Shown in pieces: positions 8,444 to 16,097 of a stretch of 64,000 nt of DNA (its first letter is position 1; every line of letters starts with the position of its first letter). The notes beneath the pieces are model-generated. The model searched no databases. It was given only the letters and a program-made list of their open reading frames with translations, and was not told the origin of the DNA. Both the position numbers and the translations under genes were made by a program. Origin of the DNA: Hymenobacter fodinae (lineage in GTDB: Bacteria; Bacteroidota; Bacteroidia; Cytophagales; Hymenobacteraceae). The DNA is taken from positions 744,001 to 808,000 of the forward strand of contig NZ_SRLA01000003.1 of assembly GCF_004745825.1 (NCBI RefSeq). The letters run 5' to 3'.

Positions 8444-9475
8444 ATGAGCCTCCCCTTGATAGACCTGCGCTCCGACACCGTCACGCGCCCCACTCCTGCC
8501 ATGCTCGACGCCATGTTCCGCGCCAGCGTCGGCGACGATGTATACGACGAAGACCCCACCGTACGCGCCCTGGAGCAGGAAGCTGCCGACCGCTTCGGCC
8601 TCGAAGCTGGCCTGTTCTGCCCCTCTGGCACCATGACCAACCAAATTGCCATCAAAGCCCACACCGAGCCGCTTTCCGAAGTGGTGTGTGAACAGACCTC
8701 CCACATTTACCTCTGGGAAGTGGGCGGCATTGCCTTCCACTCGGGGGCATCGGTGGCGCTGCTGCCTGGCAACCGCGGCCGCCTCACGGCTGAGCAGGTA
8801 GAGGCCGCTATCCGGCCCGTCAACATCCATTACCCCACCACCAGCCTCATTTCCCTCGAAAACACCCACAACCGCGGGGGTGGCAGCTGCTATGAGCTGT
8901 CGGAAATTGAGAGTATTGCCGAGGTAGCCCAGCGCCACAACATTCCGCTCCACCTCGATGGGGCCCGCGTATTCAATGCCCTGGTAGCCACCGGTCAATC
9001 AGCCAAGGAATACGGCCGCCTGTTTGATACCATTTCCGTCTGCCTCTCCAAAGGCCTGGGCGCGCCGGTGGGCTCGGTACTGCTGGGCAGCAAGCAGTTC
9101 ATTCAGAAGACCAAGCGCATCCGGAAAGTGATGGGTGGCGGCATGCGCCAGGCCGGTTACATTGCGGCGGCGGGCCTATACGCACTAGAAAACAACGTGG
9201 AGCGCCTCGCTGACGACCACGCTCGGGCTCAGCGCTTAGGGGCTACCCTGGCCGCTCAGCCTTACGTAGCCACTGTGCTGCCCGTAGAAACCAACCTGGT
9301 TATCTTCAAACTAGCCGACTCTATGCCAGCGGAGCAGTTCCTCGTGAAGCTGGAGGAGCAGGGTATCAAAGCCTCGTCGTTCGGCCCGCAGATGATTCGC
9401 TTCGTGACCCACCTCGATATTGATGATGCCATGATTGAGCGCATCGAAACCGCGCTGACTGGCCTACAAGGCTAA
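8444..9475 (+). CDS. ltaE: Low-specificity L-threonine aldolase
   Basis: 343 aa, a PLP fold-type I enzyme that cleaves L-threonine or L-allo-threonine to glycine and acetaldehyde. Visible: N-terminal DLRSDTVTRPT, GDDVYDEDP near 30-38, the cofactor-binding LDGAR with Asp172, and the Schiff-base lysine Lys203 in CLSKGLGAPVGS. Length and motif spacing are those of the family. The frame is open from 8402, but the ATG at 8444 gives the canonical N-terminus and has a promoter element at the right distance. Single gene, followed by a GC-rich hairpin. Confidence 0.93.
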   Translation: MSLPLIDLRSDTVTRPTPAMLDAMFRASVGDDVYDEDPTVRALEQEAADRFGLEAGLFCPSGTMTNQIAIKAHTEPLSEVVCEQTSHIYLWEVGGIAFHSGASVALLPGNRGRLTAEQVEAAIRPVNIHYPTTSLISLENTHNRGGGSCYELSEIESIAEVAQRHNIPLHLDGARVFNALVATGQSAKEYGRLFDTISVCLSKGLGAPVGSVLLGSKQFIQKTKRIRKVMGGGMRQAGYIAAAGLYALENNVERLADDHARAQRLGATLAAQPYVATVLPVETNLVIFKLADSMPAEQFLVKLEEQGIKASSFGPQMIRFVTHLDIDDAMIERIETALTGLQG

Positions 9476-9491
9476 GATTACCGTCTACTTT

Positions 9492-9546
9492 AGTGCCCCG
9501 CCCCGGCTATTCTCAGGTTTTCGAGAATGGTCAGGGCCGGGGCACT
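9492..9546. terminator. GC-rich hairpin after threonine aldolase
   Basis: AGTGCCCCG at the left pairs with CGGGGCACT at the right of a 55-nt imperfect hairpin, with a further TTCTC/GAGAA pair inside. There is no clear T-run, so it could also be a structured leader of the antiporter gene. Confidence 0.45.
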
Positions 9547-9648
9547 TGCGTACGTTGGCCGCCACCGGCAGGCCTAGTCCCGGCTTTTGGTGGCGTTTGT
9601 TCGTACAGTTTTAGCAACGCCCTTACTTCGCTCACCCACCCGTTGCCT

Positions 9649-10926
9649 ATGCAGCTATACAATACGTTCGCTATTCTGCTCGTCCTGGCCGCCACCTTTG
9701 GCTATATCAACCACCGCTTTCTGCGGCTACCCAGCACCATTGGGCTGATGATATTGGCGCTGGTTTCCTCTCTGGTAACGGTAGGGCTAGGCCACATAGG
9801 GGTAGAATGGGTGCTGGCGGCCAGCCAGCTAGTGCGCAGTATTGACTTTCACACGGTGCTCATGCAGGTGATGCTGAGCTTTCTGCTGTTTGCCGGCGCT
9901 ATTCACGTTGATGTGCGGGCCCTGGGCGCCCAACGCCTGCCCGTAGCAGCCCTGGCTTCCGTGGGCACCCTCATATCCACGGTGATAGTAGCCAGCATCA
10001 TGTATTTCGTGTTGCCGCTGTTTAGGCTACCCATTGACTATATCTACTGTCTGCTGTTCGGAGCGCTCATCTCCCCCACCGACCCCATTGCCGTGCTGGG
10101 CATTCTAAAGGAAGCCCGCATCAGCAAATCATTGGAGATTAATATTGTAGGCGAATCCCTGTTCAATGATGGCATTGCCGTAGTGGTGTTCGTGAGCTTG
10201 TTTCAGATTGCGCGCTTCGGGGCGGGCGAGGCCACGGTGGGCGCCGTGGGTGAGCTGTTCCTGCGCGAGGCTGGGGGTGGCATTTTGCTGGGCGCGGCCT
10301 TGGGCTACGCCACCTACTGGGCCCTGCGCACCATCGACCACTACCAAGTAGAAGTGCTTATTACGCTGGCGCTGGTGATGGGCGGTACGGCCCTGGCTAC
10401 GGCCTTGCACACCTCCGGCCCGTTGGCCATTGTAGTAGCCGGCCTAATTGTGGGCGACAAAGGCCGCAGCCTGGGTATGTCGGACGTGACCCGCGAGTAC
10501 TTGGATAAGTTCTGGGAGATTCTAGATGAGATTCTCAACGCCGTATTGTTCGTGCTCATTGGCCTGGAAATGCTGATCCTTGACATCAACCGCATGATTC
10601 TGGTGGTGGGCGCCGTGGCCATTGTGGTGGTGCTGCTGGCCCGCACTATTTCGGTAGCGCTGCCCCTTAGCTTTCTGCGCAGCCGCTTTGAATTCAACCG
10701 CCCCAACCTGCGGGTACTGACCTGGGGTGGCCTACGCGGTGGCATCTCCGTAGCACTGGCCCTTTCCCTACCCGAAACCATGCCCCGCGACCTGATTGTG
10801 GGCATTACCTATGTAGTGGTGATTTTCAGCATTATTGTGCAAGGCCTTACTATTGGGCCGTTGGTGAAAAGGCTCGGCCTCAGCACACCTGCTCCCGAAG
10901 GGGGGGACGTTGCCGCTCACCATTAA
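9649..10926 (+). CDS. CPA1-family cation/proton antiporter
   Basis: 425 aa integral membrane protein with about 12 hydrophobic segments. Two signatures of the CPA1 (NhaP/Nhe) core are clear: SPTDPIAVLG near residue 145 and GESLFNDGIAVV near 165, the latter with the ion-binding Asn-Asp. It exchanges H+ for Na+ or K+ across the inner membrane; the ion cannot be told from sequence. The frame extends upstream to 9493, but the ATG at 9649 begins the first membrane helix and avoids the hairpin. It is 38 bp from the glycosylase gene and may be co-transcribed with it. Confidence 0.88.
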   Translation: MQLYNTFAILLVLAATFGYINHRFLRLPSTIGLMILALVSSLVTVGLGHIGVEWVLAASQLVRSIDFHTVLMQVMLSFLLFAGAIHVDVRALGAQRLPVAALASVGTLISTVIVASIMYFVLPLFRLPIDYIYCLLFGALISPTDPIAVLGILKEARISKSLEINIVGESLFNDGIAVVVFVSLFQIARFGAGEATVGAVGELFLREAGGGILLGAALGYATYWALRTIDHYQVEVLITLALVMGGTALATALHTSGPLAIVVAGLIVGDKGRSLGMSDVTREYLDKFWEILDEILNAVLFVLIGLEMLILDINRMILVVGAVAIVVVLLARTISVALPLSFLRSRFEFNRPNLRVLTWGGLRGGISVALALSLPETMPRDLIVGITYVVVIFSIIVQGLTIGPLVKRLGLSTPAPEGGDVAAHH

Positions 10927-10964
10927 GCTGAGTTTCTACTGGCCTAGCCACGTCCTCATTCTCT

Positions 10965-11597
10965 ATGTCTATTTCCACTGATTCTGACCAAGCCCTAGGC
11001 CACCTCGCGCAAGCCGACCCTGTACTGGCACGACTTATAGCCCAAGGCCGACCCATTCAACCATCAGCCCACGAAGACTTGTATCTGGCGCTGCTGCGCG
11101 CTATTGTCAGCCAACAGATTTCTACCAAAGCCGCCGCGGCCATCTGGCGCAAGGTGCAGGCCCTGTTCCCACCAGATGGCTACCCCGAGCCGGCCGCCCT
11201 GCTCCTGCTCACTGATGAGGACTTACGCGCGGCGGGCATCTCGCGCCAGAAAGCGGGCTACCTGCGCGCCATTGCCGATTTCGCCCAGCGCGACCAGCTT
11301 GACCACACCTACCTCAGTCAACTCGACGCCGATGCCTTTACCGCCCATCTTACCCAGATAAAAGGCGTCGGCCGTTGGACGGCTCAAATGCTCCAGATGT
11401 TTGCCCTGGACCAGCCCGACGTATTCCCGGAAGGCGACCTGGGCATTCAAAACGCTATGAAACGACATTATGGCCTGGAAGAAACTGGCCGCGCCCTGCT
11501 CAAGCGCATGACTGCCATTGCCGAAGCGTGGCGCCCCTACCGCACGGTAGCCAGCAAGTACCTGTGGCAGTCATTAGACAATACGCCGGCGGAGTAA
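10965..11597 (+). CDS. AlkA-like DNA-3-methyladenine glycosylase
   Basis: 210 aa of the HhH-GPD superfamily, which excises alkylated bases in base-excision repair. IVSQQIS near residue 48 is the family's early conserved helix. The helix-hairpin-helix is KGVGRWTAQMLQMFAL near 130, followed by the catalytic aspartate region FPEGDLGIQNAM. It lacks the extra N-terminal domain of E. coli AlkA and so resembles the shorter form common in Gram-positives and Bacteroidetes. It starts 38 bp after the antiporter gene. Confidence 0.86.
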   Translation: MSISTDSDQALGHLAQADPVLARLIAQGRPIQPSAHEDLYLALLRAIVSQQISTKAAAAIWRKVQALFPPDGYPEPAALLLLTDEDLRAAGISRQKAGYLRAIADFAQRDQLDHTYLSQLDADAFTAHLTQIKGVGRWTAQMLQMFALDQPDVFPEGDLGIQNAMKRHYGLEETGRALLKRMTAIAEAWRPYRTVASKYLWQSLDNTPAE

Positions 11598-11610
11598 GGC
11601 TCGCTCTGGG

Positions 11611-11841
11611 TTAGGCGCTAGGCCTATCGGAACCAGCCTGTTCTGCCTCGCGGGTTGCCTGCCGCTTCTGGTCGAGGTAGGTGACGAACATGGCCACGAA
11701 AATGGCCACGAAGGGCACGCAGAACCCAAAAAGCAGCCAGCGCCACAACGACCGGTCGTTCATGTGAGCAATATAGGCCGTGATGAGGGCAGAAATCAGG
11801 CACGGAAACAGCATCCACGCCGCGAGGTCAAGTAACAACAT
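11611..11841 (-). CDS. Small two-helix membrane protein
   Basis: 76 aa from the ATG at 11839-11841. Two hydrophobic helices, LDLAAWMLFPCLISALITAY and LLFGFCVPFVAIFVAMFVTY, flank a short loop; the tail is charged (DQKRQATREAEQ). No family recognised. It is downstream of the Cys-rich gene on the same strand with a 25-bp gap, so the two are probably one transcript. The longer frame to 11919 would overlap that gene and is less likely. Confidence 0.62.
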   Translation of the reverse strand: MLLLDLAAWMLFPCLISALITAYIAHMNDRSLWRWLLFGFCVPFVAIFVAMFVTYLDQKRQATREAEQAGSDRPSA

Positions 11842-11866
11842 AAAAAATATGCGTGTAAGCTGGCTG

Positions 11867-12124
11867 CTACTGGTAGGCCAGCGGTATTTGTGGTAGCTGA
11901 GCCGCCAGTTGCCAGCCACTGGGTTTGAGGTTGGCGTAAAACCACGGGGCGCCTTCGGTCAGCCAGGTCGCTCGGAAAAGCTGGGCCGTCACCACGTTGT
12001 AGTCGTCAATGCCAAACTGGGCGCCACAGCAGGCGCAACACGTGTAGTCAGGCGTGTGGCCATCTTCTCCCCAGGGCGAAACGTCGTAATCAAGCCCACA
12101 AACCCGGCAATACCACATTTCCAT
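11867..12124 (-). CDS. Cys-rich CPCC-type small protein
   Basis: 85 aa. The N-terminal half has CRVCG near residue 6 and CCACCGAQFG near 29 with an intervening WGEDGHTPDY, which looks like a small zinc-ribbon that binds one metal. This pattern (YxCxVCG, WGEDG, CCGxxFG) occurs in many uncharacterised bacterial proteins. The C-terminal half, rich in Trp, Leu and Ala, has no known motif. Function unknown. Co-directional with the small membrane protein downstream. Confidence 0.72.
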   Translation of the reverse strand: MEMWYCRVCGLDYDVSPWGEDGHTPDYTCCACCGAQFGIDDYNVVTAQLFRATWLTEGAPWFYANLKPSGWQLAAQLPQIPLAYQ

Positions 12125-12160
12125 TCGGCAATAAATTAGAAGACAGTTCTGCTAGGCCAC

Positions 12161-13081
12161 TTACCGCACCTTGCCGCGCTTCACTAAGTAAGCGTACAGC
12201 ACCTTATCAAACGGCTCCCGAATATCAACGGGCACAAAATCAATCTTATACTGTCCGCAGCGCAGGGCCAGCTCCTGCTCGTAGGCCTGCATGGCGGTGC
12301 GGTACTGCTCCCGTACTTGCCCGGGCTGCAGTTTAATAGCTTGTCCCGTTTCCACATCCTCGAAGATGTAGGGCCGGTCTTGGAAGCCAAAATCAGACTC
12401 AGTAGCCCGATCCATTACGTGGAACAAGAGCACCTCATGATGCTGGTGGCGCAAGTGTTGCAGGGCGGCCAGTGCTTCGGTTTGCTCCTCGGGCGCCCGG
12501 CCCAGCATATCTGAAAACAGCACCACTAAGGAGCGTTTCGGGATTTGTTGGGCAATTTGGTGAATCACGGCGGCTACATCCGTCTGGGCGCGGCGGGCGG
12601 GAGCGGGCCGCTCCAGCAGCTGTTGCAGAGTGAGTAGAAGCGTGTGGCGATGGGTGCTGGTTGAGCGCACCGGCGTCTGCAGTTCTACTTGGTCGGCAAA
12701 GGTGACCAGGCCTACGGCGTCGCGCTGCTTCTGTAGTAGCGTGGTAATGGCAGCGGCGCACAGCACCGAGAACCGCAGCTTGTCGTGGCTGGGCGCGGGG
12801 TAATACATGCTGGGGCTCACGTCGAGCAGCAGGTGGCAGCGCAGGTTGGTTTCTTCCTCATAGCGCTTCACGAACAGCTTATCGGTGCGGGCCAGCACTT
12901 TCCAGTCGAGGTGGCGGGTGCTTTCGCCGGGGTTGTATAGCCGATGCTCCGAGAATTCTACTGAAAACCCGTGGTAAGGCGACTGGTGTAGGCCCGTAAT
13001 AAAGCCTTCTACCAGCTGGCGGGCCAGAAACTCAAGGTTCTCGAAAGACCGTACTGCAGCTAAGTCAAGTGGTTGCGCCAT
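12161..13081 (-). CDS. DUF58 family protein
   Basis: 306 aa. The DUF58 hallmark NPGESTRHLDWKVLARTD lies near residues 50-67, followed by a von Willebrand A-like domain with the metal site DVSPSM near 88. Such proteins usually sit beside a MoxR AAA+ ATPase and VWA membrane proteins. Here no such partner is adjacent, which is unusual. The ATG at 13079-13081 gives the typical start; the upstream one at 13111 adds ten unlikely residues. Exact role unknown. Confidence 0.85.
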   Translation of the reverse strand: MAQPLDLAAVRSFENLEFLARQLVEGFITGLHQSPYHGFSVEFSEHRLYNPGESTRHLDWKVLARTDKLFVKRYEEETNLRCHLLLDVSPSMYYPAPSHDKLRFSVLCAAAITTLLQKQRDAVGLVTFADQVELQTPVRSTSTHRHTLLLTLQQLLERPAPARRAQTDVAAVIHQIAQQIPKRSLVVLFSDMLGRAPEEQTEALAALQHLRHQHHEVLLFHVMDRATESDFGFQDRPYIFEDVETGQAIKLQPGQVREQYRTAMQAYEQELALRCGQYKIDFVPVDIREPFDKVLYAYLVKRGKVR

Positions 13082-13398
13082 AAGTAAGCGGAAGCATGAT
13101 GAAGGAAGCAAGGTACAATGCCCACTGTACTCCCCTTCTATAAGCCGAAAAGTAAGCGTAGAGTTCTATTATTCGATATAGCCAAAAGTTAATGTGATTA
13201 GTCAAATTCCTTTTATTCCTGTCGATAGAAGGAACATTAACTTTTTTGCCCTTATATACGCTGCAACGACCCTTAACTGCATATTTACATTCGTTTATCG
13301 TAAAAAGCTGGTCTTTAAATTTTTATATATGGCGCCCAGCCACTATTTTGCGCTGTACTTTGAGAATCTTGGAATAACAAAACTTTACTGAAGGCCCT
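13082..13398. other. AT-rich intergenic region
   Basis: 317 bp upstream of both the DUF58 gene (minus) and the DUF3276 gene (plus), so it should hold two divergent promoters. The frame 13194-13391 (65 aa) is hydrophobic by base composition and has no recognisable domain; I do not call it. Confidence 0.5.
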
Positions 13399-13740
13399 GT
13401 GGAAGATCGTCACGACCAGGAAGAAATTTACTCCCAACGCATTAAAGCCGGCAAGCGCACGTACTTTTTCGACGTGAAAGCTACCCGCGGCCAGGACTAT
13501 TACCTGACCATCACCGAAAGCAAACGTCGTCTGCGCGACGACGATACCTTCTCGTATGAGAAGCACAAGATTTTCCTCTACAAGGAAGATTTCCTGAAGT
13601 TTGTTGATGCCCTGCAGGATGCCGTTGACTTCGTGCGCGAAGAGCTGCTGACCCCCGAGGAAGTTGCCGAGCTTGATCGTCCGCGTCCCGCCTACGATGG
13701 CGAAGGCTACTCAGCCAACCGGCCCGAAGACACTTATTAA
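13399..13740 (+). CDS. DUF3276 Pur-alpha-like nucleic-acid-binding protein
   Basis: 113 aa starting at GTG. The core IYSQRIKAGKRTYFFDVKAT, YYLTITESKRR and FSYEKHKIFLYKEDFLKF is the bacterial PUR repeat (DUF3276), known from Borrelia and Bacteroidetes homologues that bind single- and double-stranded DNA and RNA. The C-terminal tail is acidic and Pro/Tyr-rich. GTG at 13399 fits family N-termini that begin a few residues before the EEIYS segment. Single gene with a strong terminator downstream. Confidence 0.9.
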   Translation: MEDRHDQEEIYSQRIKAGKRTYFFDVKATRGQDYYLTITESKRRLRDDDTFSYEKHKIFLYKEDFLKFVDALQDAVDFVREELLTPEEVAELDRPRPAYDGEGYSANRPEDTY

Positions 13741-13804
13741 TCACTCTTAACTGGAAGCTTACTGAAACACTTTCTACTAGAACGCTTTTATTCGCTTCCC
13801 ACTT

Positions 13805-13839
13805 ACGGCGCGCCTGACAAAGCTCAGGCGTGCCGTTTT
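13805..13839 (+). terminator. Intrinsic terminator after the DUF3276 gene
   Basis: ACGGCGCGCCTGA pairs with TCAGGCGTGCCGT (one G-T position) over a 6-nt loop and is followed by TTTT. Confidence 0.85.
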
Positions 13840-14032
13840 GGCTTTCTAGGCCACCCGCACCGCTAGCTGCCAGTCCGTTATTCCCCTAATGTTCAAGCAA
13901 CATCCGGGTAGGCCACTTCCAGCCCCGGCTTGTACCCGACGCGATAGGCCTAGCCGGTAATAGCCAACAGATACCGCAGCCGGGAATTTCTACCGGGGTA
14001 GACAGGGCCGTGCTTTCCCAAAAAAAGCCCCG

Positions 14033-14040
14033 TACCTTTG
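14033..14040 (+). promoter_or_regulatory. Bacteroidetes -7 element for ychF
   Basis: TACCTTTG is an exact TAnnTTTG, 64 bp upstream of ATG 14104. It argues against the upstream start at 14038, which would lie inside the promoter. Confidence 0.6.
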
Positions 14041-14103
14041 CGGCACGAATGTCCCCCCTGGGCCTCATTCACTCATTCACTTAGTCACTCAATCACCTGT
14101 TAT

Positions 14104-15201
14104 ATGGGTCTCCGCTGCGGTATCGTCGGCCTGCCGAACGTCGGCAAATCCACGCTGTTCAACGCTCTTTCTAACGCCAAGGCCGAGTCGGCCAACTACC
14201 CGTTCTGCACCATTGAGCCAAACGTGGGCGTGATTACCGTGCCCGACGAGCGCCTCCAGATTCTGGAGCAGTTGGTGAACCCCAAGCGGGTGCTGCCTAC
14301 TATCATTGAGTTCGTGGACATTGCGGGCCTGGTGAAAGGCGCCAGCAAGGGCGAAGGCCTCGGCAATAAGTTCCTGGCCAACATCCGGGAGGTAGACGCC
14401 ATCATTCACGTAACTCGCTGCTTCGACGACCCCAACATTGTGCACGTGGCCGGCAGCGTTGACCCCGTGTTTGACAAAGACGTTATCGACACCGAGCTGC
14501 AAATCAAAGACCTGGAAAGCATTGATAAGAAGCTGGCCAAGTCGGAGCGCTCGGCCAAGGGCGGCGATGCTCAGGCGAAGAAAGAAGTAGCCGCTCTGCA
14601 GAAGTTTAAAGCAGCTCTCGAAGGCGGCCAGAACGCCCGCGCCGTAGAAGCTACTCCCGAGGAGCTGGAAGCCGTAGCTGATCTGCAGTTGCTCACCATC
14701 AAGCCGGTTATTTACGTGGCCAACGTAGATGAGGCCAGCGCCACCACCGGCAATGCCCACACCCAGGCCCTGCAGGCCCACGTGGCTCAGGAAGGCGCTG
14801 AGGTAGTGCTGGTGTCGGCGGCTATTGAGTCGCAGATTGCTGAGATGGAAGACCCCGAGGAAAAGGAGATGTTCCTGGCCGAGTATGGTCTGAAGGAGTC
14901 GGGCCTGAACCGCCTGATTCGTGCCTCCTACTCCCTGCTCAACCTGATTACCTACTTCACCGCCGGCGTGCAGGAAGTACGTGCCTGGACCATCCATAAG
15001 GGCGACAAAGCTCCCGCTGCTGCCGGTGTTATCCACTCCGACTTCGAAAAAGGCTTCATCCGGGCTGAGGTTATCAAGCTAGCCGATTACCAGGAGTACA
15101 AGACTGAAGTAAAAATCAAGGAAGCCGGTAAGATGGCCGTGGAAGGCAAAGACTACGTGGTGCAAGACGGCGATATTATGCACTTCCGCTTCAACGTCTA
15201 A
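14104..15201 (+). CDS. ychF: Ribosome-associated ATPase YchF/OLA1 family
   Basis: 365 aa, the usual length. Obg-related P-loop GLPNVGKST at residues 8-16, NYPFCTIEPN near 34, switch region DIAGLVKGASKGEGLG near 70, and base-recognition NVDE near 205, which in this family favours ATP over GTP. The C-terminus ends in a TGS domain (AWTIHKGDKA to VQDGDIMHFRFNV). YchF binds ribosomes and takes part in stress and translation control. Compared with the frame start at 14038, ATG 14104 gives the canonical MGLRCGIVG. A small PhnA-like gene follows after 58 bp. Confidence 0.95.
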   Translation: MGLRCGIVGLPNVGKSTLFNALSNAKAESANYPFCTIEPNVGVITVPDERLQILEQLVNPKRVLPTIIEFVDIAGLVKGASKGEGLGNKFLANIREVDAIIHVTRCFDDPNIVHVAGSVDPVFDKDVIDTELQIKDLESIDKKLAKSERSAKGGDAQAKKEVAALQKFKAALEGGQNARAVEATPEELEAVADLQLLTIKPVIYVANVDEASATTGNAHTQALQAHVAQEGAEVVLVSAAIESQIAEMEDPEEKEMFLAEYGLKESGLNRLIRASYSLLNLITYFTAGVQEVRAWTIHKGDKAPAAAGVIHSDFEKGFIRAEVIKLADYQEYKTEVKIKEAGKMAVEGKDYVVQDGDIMHFRFNV

Positions 15202-15259
15202 ACAAGGGTTTAGACGGATTACCCGGATTTGCTCTGACCCCGATTATAGCATACGCACC

Positions 15260-15469
15260 ATGGACGTAAAAGACAGCAACGGCAACCTGCTCGCGGAAGG
15301 CGACTCGGTAACCATCACCAAGGACCTGAAGGTGAAAGGCATGGCCCAGGCGCTGAAGCGTGGCACTGTGGTTAAGAACATCCGCCTCACTAACAGCCCC
15401 GCCGAGATTGAAGGCCGGGCCGGAGGAAGCATGCTAGTCATCAAAACTGAGTTTGTAAAGAAAGCTTAG
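15260..15469 (+). CDS. PhnA/YjdM C-terminal domain protein
   Basis: 69 aa matching the C-terminal half of YjdM (PhnA): VKDSNGNLLAEGDSVTITKD, then LKRGTVVKNIRL and a basic end. The N-terminal zinc ribbon of full YjdM (about 110 aa in E. coli) is absent, a short form seen in Bacteroidetes. The name PhnA is historical; a role in phosphonate use is not supported. It lies 58 bp after ychF and ends before a terminator. Confidence 0.85.
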   Translation: MDVKDSNGNLLAEGDSVTITKDLKVKGMAQALKRGTVVKNIRLTNSPAEIEGRAGGSMLVIKTEFVKKA

Positions 15470-15497
15470 GCCACTCTTGCAGCTGCTAAGTAACTTA

Positions 15498-15537
15498 AGC
15501 GCCCTGGTCGTATGGTTCGACAGGGGCGCTTTTCTTT
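15498..15537 (+). terminator. Terminator after the PhnA-like gene
   Basis: AGCGCCCTG and CAGGGGCGCT form the stem, with a bulge, followed by TTTCTTTTT. Confidence 0.75.
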
Positions 15538-15548
15538 TTATTCAGAAA

Positions 15549-16070
15549 ATGAGTTATCAGCTTCTCGTGGAGCATATGCTGCAACCTTTATCCATCGTCA
15601 TGGGGCAAAGGATTTCAGAGTGCTTTTATCATGATGTTGTGGGGATAGAAGCCTTGACAACGAATGAGCACGGCATTGATATAATTGCACAGCAAGTAGA
15701 GCTGGTATTCGAAAATAGACAAACTGTTTTCATTGGGTGGAACGGGGTTAAAGGATGGCCTTCGTACACTCTTAGTGTCTCAGCAACATCTTTTTGCCTA
15801 TCCAGCGAAAGGTTTAGTCCTGAAACTACCTTTTGGCAGCAGCTTATGGGCAAACGACTCACAGGTTTCGATGTTTTTGGCTTTCCTGATACTCGCCCGC
15901 ACCTGTTGCTTATTCACTTTGAGAAAACAGACGTTGCAATAGCTAATTGTTATCTAGAATTTGATTTCATTCCTAAAAGTGTATTAGGAGACGATGTTTG
16001 GATACTGTCGGATTCGGAGAGCATTCAACTATTCATAAAAAAGCTAGACCTCAAGAAACTTGAGGTCTAG
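15549..16070 (+). CDS. AT-rich orphan protein, unknown
   Basis: 173 aa from ATG 15549. I recognise no family. The composition and codon use are more AT-rich than the neighbours, suggesting acquisition. The protein is probably soluble: no signal peptide or membrane segment, with many Phe and Trp (FIGWNGVKGWPSY). The frame is open from 15477, but that would run through the upstream terminator. The last codons form the left arm of a perfect 16-bp terminator stem. The size and setting resemble solitary immunity-type genes; this is only a guess. Confidence 0.6.
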   Translation: MSYQLLVEHMLQPLSIVMGQRISECFYHDVVGIEALTTNEHGIDIIAQQVELVFENRQTVFIGWNGVKGWPSYTLSVSATSFCLSSERFSPETTFWQQLMGKRLTGFDVFGFPDTRPHLLLIHFEKTDVAIANCYLEFDFIPKSVLGDDVWILSDSESIQLFIKKLDLKKLEV

Positions 16071-16074
16071 CTTT
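16040..16074. terminator. Bidirectional terminator overlapping the end of a coding region
   Basis: AAAGCTAGACCTCAAG (16040-16055) and CTTGAGGTCTAGCTTT (16059-16074) form a perfect 16-bp stem with an AAA loop. It serves two converging genes, and the left arm codes the final residues of the orphan protein. Confidence 0.88.
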
Positions 16075-16097
16075 CAATTATTCTTAATACCTACGAG

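Noticed and set aside
13194..13391. 65-codon frame in the AT-rich gap before the DUF3276 gene
   Set aside because: Hydrophobic only because of AT-rich composition; it lies where a divergent promoter is expected.
14089..15036. Minus-strand frame of 315 codons opposite ychF
   Set aside because: Shadow of a well-supported gene; no motif or start context.
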